Positions 8,326-16,926 of a DNA stretch of 51,760 nt are shown here, in pieces. The first letter of the stretch is position 1; each line of letters begins with the position of its first letter. The notes below the pieces were generated by a model. That model saw only the letters and a list, made by a program, of their open reading frames with translations. It made no database searches and was not told the DNA's origin. The position numbers and the translations under genes are program-made. This DNA is from Actinomycetes bacterium (GTDB lineage Bacteria > Actinomycetota > Acidimicrobiia > Acidimicrobiales > Palsa-688): positions 1 to 51,760 of the forward strand of contig JAJYMB010000035.1 of the NCBI GenBank assembly GCA_021787365.1, in the 5' to 3' direction.

Positions 8326-9516
8326 TTGGCAGGTTCGGTGGTCCTCTCGGGAGCCCGCACCCCCATGGGCAAGCTCGGCGGCGCGCTCGCTCCATTGTCC
8401 CCCGTCGAACTCGGGGCCGCAGTGATCGCCGAGGCGCTACGGCGGGCAGGCGTCCCTTCGCGCGCCGTCGGCCACGTCCTCATGGGACAGGTGCTCCAGG
8501 CCGGCCAGGGCCAGAACCCGGCCCGCCAAGCGGCCGTGCGGGCCGGCGTGCCCATGGACGTTCCGGCCATGACCCTCAACAAGGTGTGCCTCTCGGGCCT
8601 CGCGGCGCTCCACCTGGCCGACCTCATGATCGCAGCCGGCGAAGCCGACGTCGTGGTGGCCGGCGGCATGGAGTCCATGTCGCAGGCGCCCCACCTCGTG
8701 GCCGGCCTGCGTTCCGGGCTCCGCTACGGGGACGCCGCCCTGGTAGACGTGATCACGTCCGACGGCCTGTCCTGCTCCTTCGACGGGATCGTCATGGGCG
8801 CGGCCACCGACCGGGACGCCGCCGCGGCGGGGGTCGGGCGTGACGAGCAGGACGCCTTTGCGGCCCGTTCCCACGAACTGGCGGCGGCGGCCACCAAGTC
8901 CGGCCGCCTGGCCGAGGAGACGGTGCCGGTCAGCGTCCCTCGCCGGCGGGGCGAAGCGGTCGAGGTCAGCCAGGACGAGGGCATCAGGCCCGAGACCTCG
9001 CTCGAGAAATTGGCGGCGCTGCGACCAGCCTTCTCCGAGGGCGGCACCATAACCGCCGGCAACGCGAGCCAGATCTCCGACGGAGCGGCCGCCCTCGTGG
9101 TCGCCTCCCGCGAAGCTGCCCGGCGCCTGGGTGCAAAGCCCCTGGCCGAAGTCGTGTCCTACGGCCAGGTCGCCGGCCCCGACACCAACCTGCTCACCCA
9201 GCCGTCGCGCGCCGTCGCGGCCGCCCTCGCCCGGGCCGGGCTGTCGGTGGGAGACCTCGAGGTCATAGAGGTAAACGAGGCGTTCGCCGCCGTGGTGCTG
9301 GCTTCGGCGAGGGACCTCGGGGTGCCGGTGGAGGCGCGCAGGCCAATGTTCAACCCCAACGGGGGGGCCATCGCCCTCGGCCACCCCCTCGGGATGTCGG
9401 GGGCGCGCCTCGCCCTCACCCTGGCCTACGAACTGCACGATCGTGGCGGCCTCGGCGCAGCCGGGCTGTGCGGCGGGGGTGGCCAGGGCGACGCCGTCGT
9501 ACTGCGGGCGCTGTGA
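8326..9516 (+). CDS. Acetyl-CoA acetyltransferase / 3-ketoacyl-CoA thiolase
   Basis: Thiolase of 396 residues, the usual length. The nucleophilic cysteine is C88 in LNKVCLSGL. The catalytic histidine is H353 in IALGHPLGMSGAR, and the second cysteine is C382 in GLCGGGGQGD. It cleaves acetoacetyl-CoA or a longer 3-ketoacyl-CoA, or runs the reverse condensation. The start is TTG, chosen because GAGAGGAG is well placed upstream and the protein then begins with the typical VVLSGARTPMGK. The downstream enoyl-CoA hydratase begins inside its stop codon (GTGA), so the two are translationally coupled. No 3-hydroxyacyl-CoA dehydrogenase is present in the window to link them. Confidence 0.95.
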   Translation: MAGSVVLSGARTPMGKLGGALAPLSPVELGAAVIAEALRRAGVPSRAVGHVLMGQVLQAGQGQNPARQAAVRAGVPMDVPAMTLNKVCLSGLAALHLADLMIAAGEADVVVAGGMESMSQAPHLVAGLRSGLRYGDAALVDVITSDGLSCSFDGIVMGAATDRDAAAAGVGRDEQDAFAARSHELAAAATKSGRLAEETVPVSVPRRRGEAVEVSQDEGIRPETSLEKLAALRPAFSEGGTITAGNASQISDGAAALVVASREAARRLGAKPLAEVVSYGQVAGPDTNLLTQPSRAVAAALARAGLSVGDLEVIEVNEAFAAVVLASARDLGVPVEARRPMFNPNGGAIALGHPLGMSGARLALTLAYELHDRGGLGAAGLCGGGGQGDAVVLRAL

Positions 9517-10355
9517 CGGGCGAAAGCGGTGCCGGCGACCGGGCCGGCGACCGGGGCGGCGCTCAGGCTGGCGCTCCAGGCGTGGGGGCCGGTGCCATAA
9601 CCGTCGAACGCCAAGGCAAGGTGGCCCTCCTGCGGGTCGACCGGCCCCGGGTCAACGCTCTATCGCTCGGCGTTCTGGCCGAACTGCACGCAGCCGTCAG
9701 CGCCTTGGCCGCCGACCTCCCCGGGGCGCTCGTCGTCACCGGCACCGCGCGTGCTTTTTCGGCTGGAGCCGACATCTCGGAGTTCGATGGGCCCGAGCGC
9801 GCCAGGGAGTTCGCCGGCGCTTTCGCCGCCCCCCTGGACGCCTTGGCGGCCCTCCCCCGAGCGACGGTCGCAGCTATCTCCGGGGCGGCGCTCGGCGGCG
9901 GGTTGGAGCTGGCCCTGGCCTGCGATTTCCGTATCGCCGCCGAGGGGGCGCGCCTCGGCCTCCCAGAGGTCCTCCTCGGGGTCATCCCCGGCGGGGGCGG
10001 GACCCAACGCCTCGCTCGGCTGGTCGGGCCGACCAAGGCCAAGCAGCTCTTGCTGACCGGCCGCTACGTGGGTGCCGAGGAGGCCCTCGAGATGGGGCTG
10101 GTGGACCAGGTGGTGCCGCCGGCCGGCCTCCTCGACGAGGCCCTCGGGCTCGCTTCCCGGCTCGCCGCCGGCGCCGTATTGGCGCAGGGCCTGGCCAAAC
10201 GGGCCGTCGACGAGGGCTCCGAGCTCCCCCTGGCCGAGGGCCTGCGCCTGGAGCGCGAGCTCTTCGTCGAGGTCTTCAAGACCCGCGATGCCGAGATCGG
10301 GGTGCGCTCCTTCCTGGAGCAGGGGCCGGGAAAGGCCGAGTTCGCCGGCGAGTGA
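9513..10355 (+). CDS. Enoyl-CoA hydratase / isomerase family protein
   Basis: Crotonase-fold protein, about 280 residues, hydrating a trans-2-enoyl-CoA. The oxyanion-hole segments FSAGADISEF and SGAALGGGLELALACDFRIA are present, as is LGVIPGGGGTQRLARLVG, whose P-G-G-G-G-T is typical of hydratases. The segment LGLPEVLLGV carries the usual Glu position. I start it at the GTG that overlaps the thiolase stop (GTGA). This leaves a low-complexity N-terminal tail (T-G-E-S-G-A-G-D-R-A-G-D-R-G-G) coded by 12-bp GCCGGCGACCGG-like repeats before the conserved core begins at about residue 30. An upstream ATG-type start in the same frame at 9468 is also open but would overlap the thiolase deeply. Confidence 0.93.
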   Translation: MTGESGAGDRAGDRGGAQAGAPGVGAGAITVERQGKVALLRVDRPRVNALSLGVLAELHAAVSALAADLPGALVVTGTARAFSAGADISEFDGPERAREFAGAFAAPLDALAALPRATVAAISGAALGGGLELALACDFRIAAEGARLGLPEVLLGVIPGGGGTQRLARLVGPTKAKQLLLTGRYVGAEEALEMGLVDQVVPPAGLLDEALGLASRLAAGAVLAQGLAKRAVDEGSELPLAEGLRLERELFVEVFKTRDAEIGVRSFLEQGPGKAEFAGE

Positions 10356-10423
10356 CCGGGCCCGGTGCCCTGCCGGCGCCGGCGGGCACCCGGCTCTGAG
10401 TCGTCATGTCATGAACCGGTCAC

Positions 10424-10571
10424 GAAACTGATGAACGTGATCGCGCTGAGGGCACGTCCACCAGAACGCTGGCCACTTTTCTCGTTCAAAACTGGTGAAA
10501 GTGCCCTATCCGGATCCACATCCAGCAGTTTCCGGGCAGCCAGGGCGCTCCCGGCCGGCGCAAAGCACCTC
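10424..10571. repeat. 148-bp direct repeat, left copy
   Basis: Matches 19538-19685 in the same orientation with no gaps and, by my count, five mismatches (about 97% identity). In one plus-strand frame both copies read ET(D/E)ERDRAEGTSTRTLATF(L/I)VQNW and then stop. Two of the three differences in that stretch are conservative and one is silent. It could be the 3' end of a mobile-element gene, but I do not recognise it. Confidence 0.92.
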
Positions 10572-10620
10572 TGGCACCTTGGCCGACGGCTCTGGCACCC
10601 CCCGCCCGAACTGGGCCCCC

Positions 10621-10698
10621 CACCTCGGTCGCGTCGGGCTGGTCGAAGACGGTGCGCACGGGCGTCGCCACCCGAGGCCAGCGGTAGTTTGCGTCGGC
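10621..10698 (-). mobile_element. Possible IS256-type transposase fragment
   Basis: A 26-codon minus-strand stretch reads ADANYRWPRVATPVRTVFDQ and continues with PDATEV. The V-R-T-V-F-x-Q-P-D-A part resembles a conserved segment of IS256-family transposases. It is bounded by stops and by the 148-bp repeat, so at best it is a remnant. The match is short and could be chance. Confidence 0.3.
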
Positions 10699-10912
10699 GC
10701 CGCCTATGCCGTCCTAGCCCCAATACCCTACAGGTTAAGGCGAGTGGATGGAGAGGCAACCTCGTCGATGCAGTTGGAGCTGGCCGTGTAGTGGCGGTCG
10801 GCGCGTGCCAAGTCGGCGCAAACCGGCCGGGTCCTATCCACCAACCGTTGTCAGCTCACAATGGCTCTCTGGTTGCGGCCGAAGGCTGCGGTGTGCTAGC
10901 CAAAAAGGGAAC

Positions 10913-11845
10913 ATGGCGGTCGCACGACATAGCCAGGTGCTGGGTATAGACATTGGTGCGACCCATAGCCGGGCCCGCTTGGTGGCAGGCGCGAAGGTGG
11001 TGGCGGAAGCGACGGCCGGCAGCGCCAGCGTGGCAGCAGAAGGGCTCGCTGGTGCTTTGGCAGCTCTCGACGAACTACTTGCCCAGCTACCCTTGGACGA
11101 GCGTCGCCCCCTGGACGCCATCTGCGTGGGTGCCGCGGGCATAACGAGGCGGGTTGCCGCGAGCCTGATCGAAGAGCGCTTGGCCCCCTTTGCCGCTGAA
11201 GGGCGTGTGTTCATTGTCGGTGACGTTTCCCTGGTACTGCCCGCCGCCGGTCTCGACGAAGGCATCGGTGTCATTTGCGGCACCGGCACCGTGGCCGTGG
11301 GGCGCCAGGATGGGCGAGCAGCCCGAGCGGGGGGGTGGGGCTACCTTCTCGCGGACGAGGGGAGCGGGTACTGGCTCGTGTGCCGCGCTGTTCGCGCCGT
11401 GCTCGACCGGAGGGACCGGGGCCGCCCGCTCGGACCGCTCGGCTCCGAACTACTTCACGCTGCCAGGATGCCTTGCCTTGCGGACCTTATTGGCCAGTTT
11501 TACGAGGATGCGCGCCCCGGACGGTGGGCGTCTTACGCCCCGGTCGTACTGGGATCGCCGGACCCGGCCGCCGCTGCGATCATCGAAGAGGCGGTCCGCG
11601 CCCTGCACTTGCTCGTCGACGCAGTCCTCGAGAGGCTCGGGCATCCCTCCGGGCTGCCCATCGTCCTTGCCGGCGGCCTCATGACAAGCGAACGCTTCCG
11701 CTCGGCGGTAACCGGCGAACTGCGCCGGGCGAAGCCCTCAAGCGCTGTCAAAGTCCTCCACCAGCCCCCGGTGGCGGGGGCGGTCCGCCTGGCGCAGAGG
11801 GCTAGTGCCGGCCTGGTACCCGACAGTACCTGGGAGCTTGAGTGA
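10913..11845 (+). CDS. BadF/BadG/BcrA/BcrD-type ATPase, likely N-acetylglucosamine (amino-sugar) kinase
   Basis: Sugar kinase of the actin-like ATPase fold, 310 residues. Phosphate-binding segments are LGIDIGATHSRARLV at the N-terminus, VICGTGTVAVG in the middle and IVLAGGLM near the C-terminus. It also has GGWGYLLADEGSGYWL, a hallmark of N-acetylglucosamine kinases in this family. It would phosphorylate an incoming amino sugar in the cytoplasm. The start is the ATG behind AAAAAGGGA; the open frame runs further up but is not protein-like there. It converges with the minus-strand sugar operon and carries a second, unlike kinase of the same superfamily as near neighbour. Base composition is lower in GC than the flanking fatty-acid genes. 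Confidence 0.85.
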   Translation: MAVARHSQVLGIDIGATHSRARLVAGAKVVAEATAGSASVAAEGLAGALAALDELLAQLPLDERRPLDAICVGAAGITRRVAASLIEERLAPFAAEGRVFIVGDVSLVLPAAGLDEGIGVICGTGTVAVGRQDGRAARAGGWGYLLADEGSGYWLVCRAVRAVLDRRDRGRPLGPLGSELLHAARMPCLADLIGQFYEDARPGRWASYAPVVLGSPDPAAAAIIEEAVRALHLLVDAVLERLGHPSGLPIVLAGGLMTSERFRSAVTGELRRAKPSSAVKVLHQPPVAGAVRLAQRASAGLVPDSTWELE

Positions 11846-11888
11846 AGAGACCCGCAAGCTTCCGAGCGGCCCAGCGTCCACGGGCCCC

Positions 11889-12641
11889 TTAGCCCACTGA
11901 GGAACGCAGCAGGGTGGGGACGCGCCGTCCGAGCCGTCTCAGCTGTTCGGCATTCCACTCGTCAGCGCCGTCGACATTGGCGCTCTTGAACACCGGCGGC
12001 TGGATCCCCCGCTCGACGAGCATCTTCACCGTTTCCACGACGATCGTTTGGATGATGACAAGCGACATCACGTTGGACACTCCTCCCACACGGAGGTCGG
12101 CGCCGACCGCCACCGCGGCGTCACCGAGCGGTGCGTGGTTGTCGAGGACCAAGTCCGCGACGTCGCCCAGTTTGACACCCCCTCCGCCGCGTGCCGTAAC
12201 GGCCTCGGAATGCTTTCGGGAGACTATCGCGATTACCTTTGCGCCGAGGGCCTTCGCAGCTTGGGCCACTTCCACCGGCACCGGGTTGCGGCCTGAATTG
12301 GAAACGACGAAAAAGACGTCACCCGCCTCGACCGGTTCGGTCCCCACTATGAGCTCGCCGAGCCCCGGCTGGCGTTCCATGAGCGACGCCCTCCTGCCCC
12401 CCTGGTGGACCATGAGCCATTCGACCAGTACCGCATTGACCGGCACGAGGCCACCGGCGCGGTGGAAGGCCTCTTCGGCTGCCATGTGGGAATGCCCACT
12501 GCCGAACACGTGTATAAGGCCCCCAGCAGCAACCGTGTCTGCGCACCAACCCGCAGCCTCCTTGATCTGCACGGCATCACCGCTCAGTTCGTCGAGCAAC
12601 GCTCTGATCGTTTCCAGGTACTCGAGTTGTTGGTTGTCCAT
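11889..12641 (-). CDS. SIS-domain phosphosugar-binding protein (UPF0309/COG4821 type)
   Basis: A 250-residue protein with one sugar-isomerase (SIS) domain. Visible elements are IHVFGSGHSHMAAEEAFHRAGG, the phosphosugar-binding SNSGRNPVPVE and AKVIAIVSRKHS. The overall layout matches the COG4821/UPF0309 family, which is related to MurQ-type etherases and GlmS-type isomerases but whose reaction I do not know. As the last gene of the minus-strand sugar operon, beside two sugar kinases, it probably acts on a phosphorylated amino sugar. A 17-base gap separates it from the ceramidase-like gene, and AGGAAGG-like sequence precedes the ATG. Confidence 0.82.
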   Translation of the reverse strand: MDNQQLEYLETIRALLDELSGDAVQIKEAAGWCADTVAAGGLIHVFGSGHSHMAAEEAFHRAGGLVPVNAVLVEWLMVHQGGRRASLMERQPGLGELIVGTEPVEAGDVFFVVSNSGRNPVPVEVAQAAKALGAKVIAIVSRKHSEAVTARGGGGVKLGDVADLVLDNHAPLGDAAVAVGADLRVGGVSNVMSLVIIQTIVVETVKMLVERGIQPPVFKSANVDGADEWNAEQLRRLGRRVPTLLRSSVG

Positions 12642-12658
12642 TTCGGTCCTTCCTGGGT

Positions 12659-13909
12659 CTAGGTTCGTGTTTGGGATATAAGGGTGGCCGCAACCCTCAC
12701 AATCGCCTCCCCGGCGGCACCGGTGAGCGGGGACGCCATTACTTCGTAACCACCCTCGACTTCTTCTTCGGGGGTGAAGATGTAGCCGGGCGCCCCGTTG
12801 GAGTAACCGACGACGCGGAGACCGGGTAGGCCGGTTCGTTGCACGAGAGCGCGCTCGATCGAGTGGAAAGGTTCCCCCGGCACGAAACAGAGGTCCAGTT
12901 GGCCGATGCTAAGCGCGCAAATCTCAGCCTGGTGTTCTGGTGGGCGCCCACCATTTCGGCGAGCCGTGCGAGCGGCCATCGCCTCCTCGTCCAATGCAGC
13001 CTTCGACCTGTCGCCCGGGGCGCGCTCCGAAAGCAGCGCCACCTCGACGTGAGCCGGCTGCGCCCCTTCGTTCTTCAACGGGAGTCGTGTGGTCGTGCGC
13101 CCAAGACGCACCTGCAAGTCGCCGGACAGGGGCTTGGCGGCGCCAGCAGCGCCTTGGGCGCCCGTTGCGACTACCTGAGCTAGGCGTCCGAGTTCCACGA
13201 ACGTCCTATCACGCCGGGTGAAGCGCGTACTCACGTCCCCGGCCGCTCCCTGGGCCCCGGAGCACCGTCCGACCGCCCCCGTGCCTCGCTCCAGTACCTC
13301 CACGGTCGTCCCGATTATGTCACCGGACACCGAGAGGTTATCCGGCCCCAGTACGGTACCGTGGCACGGGTAAATAACCCTCATGCCTCGCAGCCGGGCG
13401 CCGTCGGTTGCGGTGAGGGCACCGAGCCTTTGCGGATCCGCCCCGCCGCCCCGCCGGCTGCTCCCGACCCCGTAGACGGCTTCCTCCCCCCACGCCAGGG
13501 ATGCCGGCGCCAGATCTGACACCGCGGCCACTAAAGAGCTGGCTATAGCGTAAACAAGAAAATTACAGTACGAGGTCATGGCTTCTAAATGAGAATGAGT
13601 CCCGTCTGCCCATTCGCTGTCCAGGTCGGGACCGGCATGGGTGTGCGTTGCGCTCACAATCACGTTTTGGCCATCAAGGCACCCTGTGGCGCTTACGGCG
13701 GCACGGATTTCGCCGACCAGAGCCCGGGGGACTTCGAGCAGGTCGCAGACCACCCAGCCGAGGCGGCTCCTGCCGTCGTCCAACACCATCGAACGCGCCC
13801 AGAGCTGTTGTGCGACCCACCGGCTCAGGTCTTCGCGCCGCGCAAAACCGGCCAGGCGGCAAGGTAGAGGCGGGGTTATGCAAGCAGCGCCAAAACCAGT
13901 CCTCAACAA
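12659..13909 (-). CDS. Neutral/alkaline ceramidase-like N-terminal domain protein, cytoplasmic
   Basis: Contains the landmarks of the neutral ceramidase N-terminal domain: TGFGAACITPPLPCRLAGF at the start, the metal-binding SATHTHAGPD, AQGAAGDVSTR, FVPGEPF and GYSNGAPGYI. Classical ceramidases are secreted and about 650-700 residues long. This protein has 416, lacks a signal peptide and lacks the C-terminal domain. Short versions of this domain turn up in bacterial sugar-utilisation clusters, and here the gene sits 4 bases from a sugar kinase gene and 17 bases from a SIS gene. I therefore infer an amidase or esterase acting on an imported glycoside or acylated amino sugar, not on ceramide. 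Substrate unknown. Confidence 0.8.
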   Translation of the reverse strand: MLRTGFGAACITPPLPCRLAGFARREDLSRWVAQQLWARSMVLDDGRSRLGWVVCDLLEVPRALVGEIRAAVSATGCLDGQNVIVSATHTHAGPDLDSEWADGTHSHLEAMTSYCNFLVYAIASSLVAAVSDLAPASLAWGEEAVYGVGSSRRGGGADPQRLGALTATDGARLRGMRVIYPCHGTVLGPDNLSVSGDIIGTTVEVLERGTGAVGRCSGAQGAAGDVSTRFTRRDRTFVELGRLAQVVATGAQGAAGAAKPLSGDLQVRLGRTTTRLPLKNEGAQPAHVEVALLSERAPGDRSKAALDEEAMAARTARRNGGRPPEHQAEICALSIGQLDLCFVPGEPFHSIERALVQRTGLPGLRVVGYSNGAPGYIFTPEEEVEGGYEVMASPLTGAAGEAIVRVAATLISQTRT

Positions 13910-13913
13910 TTGC

Positions 13914-14894
13914 TCAGCCGGCCCTGCCCGTCGGGGCCCGCGACGGCTCTCCGTTGCCCAGCTCGCTTACCCAATGGGCAAACGGCAAAGGGACGCCGCC
14001 CACGGCGATCGCGTAACAGCCGTCCAGTGCGGACGAGATTGGTGCAATCAAGGGTACTCGGCGAGTGTTCTCCGCGAACCATGCCGCGAGGCGCTCCTGC
14101 AGTTCGGGGACCGCAGCCACGAAACCACCGCAGATCACTACTGGGAGTTCCGAGCTTTCGGACACCAGCGCGGCCGCGTCGGTAGCCAGCTCTGCCAGCT
14201 CACGCGCTGCTCTGTCGAGGATCTGTCCCGCCGCAATATCACCCATGCGGGCGGCTGCGACCACCTCTTCTGAAAACCGTGCGATATCCCGCAGCGGGCC
14301 GCCAGCGAGCACTGCCCGCGGCAGCTCTTCGACCCTGCCGAACCTCTCTTCGGCCGCACTGAGGAGCAAATGCGAGCCGCCGCGCCTGCCGTCCGCGCAC
14401 CGGCACGCGCTTATTAGGCCCTCCAACCCCACGCGGTAACCGCTACCCACGTCGCCTAGCTGTGGCCCCCTCCCGTCCAGCCTGCGCACTTCGCCATCAT
14501 AACCGACGGCAATGGCTATCGTGCCTGTGCCGACGGTGACGGCCACCCCGGGGCTGCCGCCGAGGCACGCGACGTAGGCGGCAATACCATCAGGTACAAG
14601 GGTGACCGAACTCGCGCCCGTTAACGCCGCAGAGATGGCCGCATGCGCGCTCGCCGATTGGGACCAAGGTACCGCTCGGCCCGTCAGCACGACCCGGGTA
14701 CCCAAGCTCAGAAAAGAAGGGTTGAGGTCGGTGCGGCGAAGCACTGAGCTCAGTTCTTCGATGAGAGCCGTGAACGACCCGTCGCCAACTCCTGAGCCAA
14801 CAGCGTTCACTTCCTTCATGACCTCGCCGGTGGCCCGCAGTAGCCGTAGCCGTACATGCGTGCCACCGACATCTGCAAGCAACAAGTAGCTCAT
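13914..14894 (-). CDS. Second BadF/BadG/BcrA/BcrD-type sugar kinase
   Basis: A 326-residue actin-fold kinase with LLADVGGTHVRLRLL, VTVGTGTIAIAVG, GRGPQLGDVGSGYRVGLEG and VVICGGFVAAVP. The G-D-x-G-S-G-Y motif again points to the N-acetylglucosamine kinase group. It differs strongly from the kinase at 10.9 kb, so it is not a recent duplicate. The two may serve different sugars or the two halves of a disaccharide (inference). It lies between the ABC permease gene (117 bases upstream) and the ceramidase-like gene (4-base gap), inside the operon. Confidence 0.85.
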   Translation of the reverse strand: MSYLLLADVGGTHVRLRLLRATGEVMKEVNAVGSGVGDGSFTALIEELSSVLRRTDLNPSFLSLGTRVVLTGRAVPWSQSASAHAAISAALTGASSVTLVPDGIAAYVACLGGSPGVAVTVGTGTIAIAVGYDGEVRRLDGRGPQLGDVGSGYRVGLEGLISACRCADGRRGGSHLLLSAAEERFGRVEELPRAVLAGGPLRDIARFSEEVVAAARMGDIAAGQILDRAARELAELATDAAALVSESSELPVVICGGFVAAVPELQERLAAWFAENTRRVPLIAPISSALDGCYAIAVGGVPLPFAHWVSELGNGEPSRAPTGRAG

Positions 14895-15010
14895 TGGCCT
14901 CTACGGGGTGCCAGTCCTGGTCGTCCTCCTGCCCGCCGTCGATATTACCTAGTCCAAAGTCATGAGCCTCAACGACACGTGAGCGTGACCGGTAGGGCTC
15001 GCGTCATCCC

Positions 15011-15823
15011 TCACCGCAGCCCCATAGTCGCCCGCAGCAACTGCTTTTGAGAGACTACAAAAAGCAACGCGACCGGCGCGCTCACGATCATGACGGCGGC
15101 CGCGAGCAAGGTATAAGCGCTCTCGTTGGAACTGTAGAAACTGTAAACGCCCCTTGCCACGGGGAACAAGCTCGGGCTGGCGAGGAAGACCACGGGGCCT
15201 ATTATGTCGTTCCATACGAACAAGAGCGAGTAGAGGAAGGTTATGACGATGCTCGGCCAGGCGAGCGGCGCGACGAAAGACAAGATGTAGCGCGGGTAAC
15301 TGACCCCGTCGAGCCAAGCGGCTTCGTCCAGCTCTTGGGGGATCGAAGACACGAATGCCGTCAACAATAGGACGCCCAACGGGAGCCCTGGCTCCACGTG
15401 CAGGAGGATGTAACCGATTCGGTTGTTGTACAAACCGAGGTCGCGCGCCTCGATGAACAAGGGGATGTAAGAGACGGGCAAAGCAAGCCCAACGACAAAC
15501 CACAGGTAGAGCGAAGAGGACCAGCGGACGAGCCTCCGGGCGACAGGGAACGCTATTAGGAGCGAGAGCCCGGTCGAGATGCCCGCCGCGGCAACTGCGT
15601 AGATGGCCGTGTTGACGATCTCTGGCCCGAGGTCCCCCTGCTGCCACGCCGACCCGAAATTGCCCAAGCTGGGCGGCACTGGCGGCTGCAGCGGATGGGC
15701 CCCGAACTGCGCGGGCGACTCGAACGAGATCATTATCACGTACACGATCGGCACGAGAAAAACCAGCGCTATCAGTATGCCCGTGGCGAGGCGCCGCATA
15801 CGCAGAGCGTTGCTGAACTGCAC
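15011..15823 (-). CDS. Carbohydrate ABC transporter permease, MalG/UgpE type
   Basis: A 270-residue inner-membrane permease with six hydrophobic helices. The EAA loop, in which the ABC ATPase docks, is visible as IPQELDEAAWLDGVSYPRYILSF, with the conserved E-A-A...D-G. The N-terminal ALRMRRLATGILIALVFLVPIVYVI is typical of the MalG side. The start is GTG behind CAGGAAGGTG. It follows the MalF-type gene by 17 bases, and the two form the membrane channel for the binding protein at 16.9 kb. Confidence 0.93.
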   Translation of the reverse strand: MQFSNALRMRRLATGILIALVFLVPIVYVIMISFESPAQFGAHPLQPPVPPSLGNFGSAWQQGDLGPEIVNTAIYAVAAAGISTGLSLLIAFPVARRLVRWSSSLYLWFVVGLALPVSYIPLFIEARDLGLYNNRIGYILLHVEPGLPLGVLLLTAFVSSIPQELDEAAWLDGVSYPRYILSFVAPLAWPSIVITFLYSLLFVWNDIIGPVVFLASPSLFPVARGVYSFYSSNESAYTLLAAAVMIVSAPVALLFVVSQKQLLRATMGLR

Positions 15824-15840
15824 TTAGCCACACCTTCCTG

Positions 15841-16890
15841 TCATACCAGAAGCCTACGTTCGCGCGACCTGAGCAGTGCCGCCAGCGGGATGGCCACACC
15901 GACAGCCACGACGAAGAGTGCCATCGTGACTGCGGCCCCAAGGCCGAGGTCGGCACTTGCCCCGAAGGCCGTGTTGAAGGCGAACATCCCTAGGGTGTTG
16001 GTACCAAAGGCGCCGTCGGTCAGTATGTAGATGAGGTTGTACGTGGTCAGGGAGCCGACGACGGCGAGCAATACGTTGACCGAGACCGCTGGCGCCATCA
16101 TGGGCCACGTTATGGACCGTAACCTCTGCCAGGCCGAGACGCCGTCGAGCGCAGCGGCTTCATAGACCGATTGGGGGATCGTCTTCAGGGCCCCGATATA
16201 AACTACCATGGTAAAGCCTAGATTTTGCCAAACCTGCACGATTATGACCAGGGGCATGGCCACGTTGCCCGCGCCGAAGAAGGCCGAATGGATGCCAAAG
16301 GCTCCGAAGACCGCCTCCGCTGGGCCCGACACCGGGTCGAAAAGGAGGAGCCAGACTATCCCGACTACAGTCACACCGAGCACGATCGGGAAGAAGGCGA
16401 GGACGCGCAGCACGGATGCTGTCTTGGTGTCCCTCTGGAGGCGGTGTGCGAGCGCCACCCCTATCGCATTTTGGACCAGCGTGACACCCACGACGAAGAT
16501 CACGGTGGCTTCGATGCTGGAGATGAGGCCCGGCGCTTGGCTAGTAAAAAGGAGATGATAATTGGAGAACCCGACGAACGACGTCGGTGAACCGGGGAAC
16601 CCGGAGTAGTTCGTAAAGGAGACGACGAGGTTGGCCGCTGTCGGCACTATGCCAAACAGGACGTAAAACGCCAACCCAACCGCCACACCACCCCACATCC
16701 AGGCCCGCGAGGACCTGGACAAAAGCCGCGCGTACGGGGCCTTGTGTGCCGCCGTCGGGCGGTACTGCGCGGGCCAGGCTTCCCGCCGCCGGCGCCGCTT
16801 TGACGACGGCTTCCCGAGGCGTGGCGGGTTGCGCCCCTCCAGGCCAAGAGGCGCCCCTGACGTCACCGAAGGGGCGCCCGCTTCGCTCAT
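15841..16890 (-). CDS. Carbohydrate ABC transporter permease, MalF/UgpA type
   Basis: A 349-residue inner-membrane permease with a cytoplasmic N-terminal tail of about 55 residues rich in Arg and Lys, then six helices. The EAA loop reads IPQSVYEAAALDGVSAWQRL. The partner MalG-type permease follows after 17 bases and the binding protein precedes it by 36 bases. No ABC ATPase gene is in the window. Many actinobacterial sugar importers borrow a shared MsiK-type ATPase coded elsewhere, which is my expectation here. Confidence 0.93.
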   Translation of the reverse strand: MSEAGAPSVTSGAPLGLEGRNPPRLGKPSSKRRRRREAWPAQYRPTAAHKAPYARLLSRSSRAWMWGGVAVGLAFYVLFGIVPTAANLVVSFTNYSGFPGSPTSFVGFSNYHLLFTSQAPGLISSIEATVIFVVGVTLVQNAIGVALAHRLQRDTKTASVLRVLAFFPIVLGVTVVGIVWLLLFDPVSGPAEAVFGAFGIHSAFFGAGNVAMPLVIIVQVWQNLGFTMVVYIGALKTIPQSVYEAAALDGVSAWQRLRSITWPMMAPAVSVNVLLAVVGSLTTYNLIYILTDGAFGTNTLGMFAFNTAFGASADLGLGAAVTMALFVVAVGVAIPLAALLRSRERRLLV

Positions 16891-16926
16891 CGGGTAACCG
16901 CTATTGCTTTCGGGTCTGCTTGGGGA

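Larger units (their letters stand above)
10356..10912. other. Left island junction, no intact gene
   Basis: This 557-base gap holds the left copy of a 148-bp direct repeat and a possible transposase scrap. From about 10700 it shows a drop in GC toward the sugar island. I see no intact gene in it. Confidence 0.6.

Noticed and set aside
12659..13909. A true sphingolipid ceramidase
   Set aside because: No signal peptide, only 416 residues, no C-terminal domain, and placement in a sugar operon.
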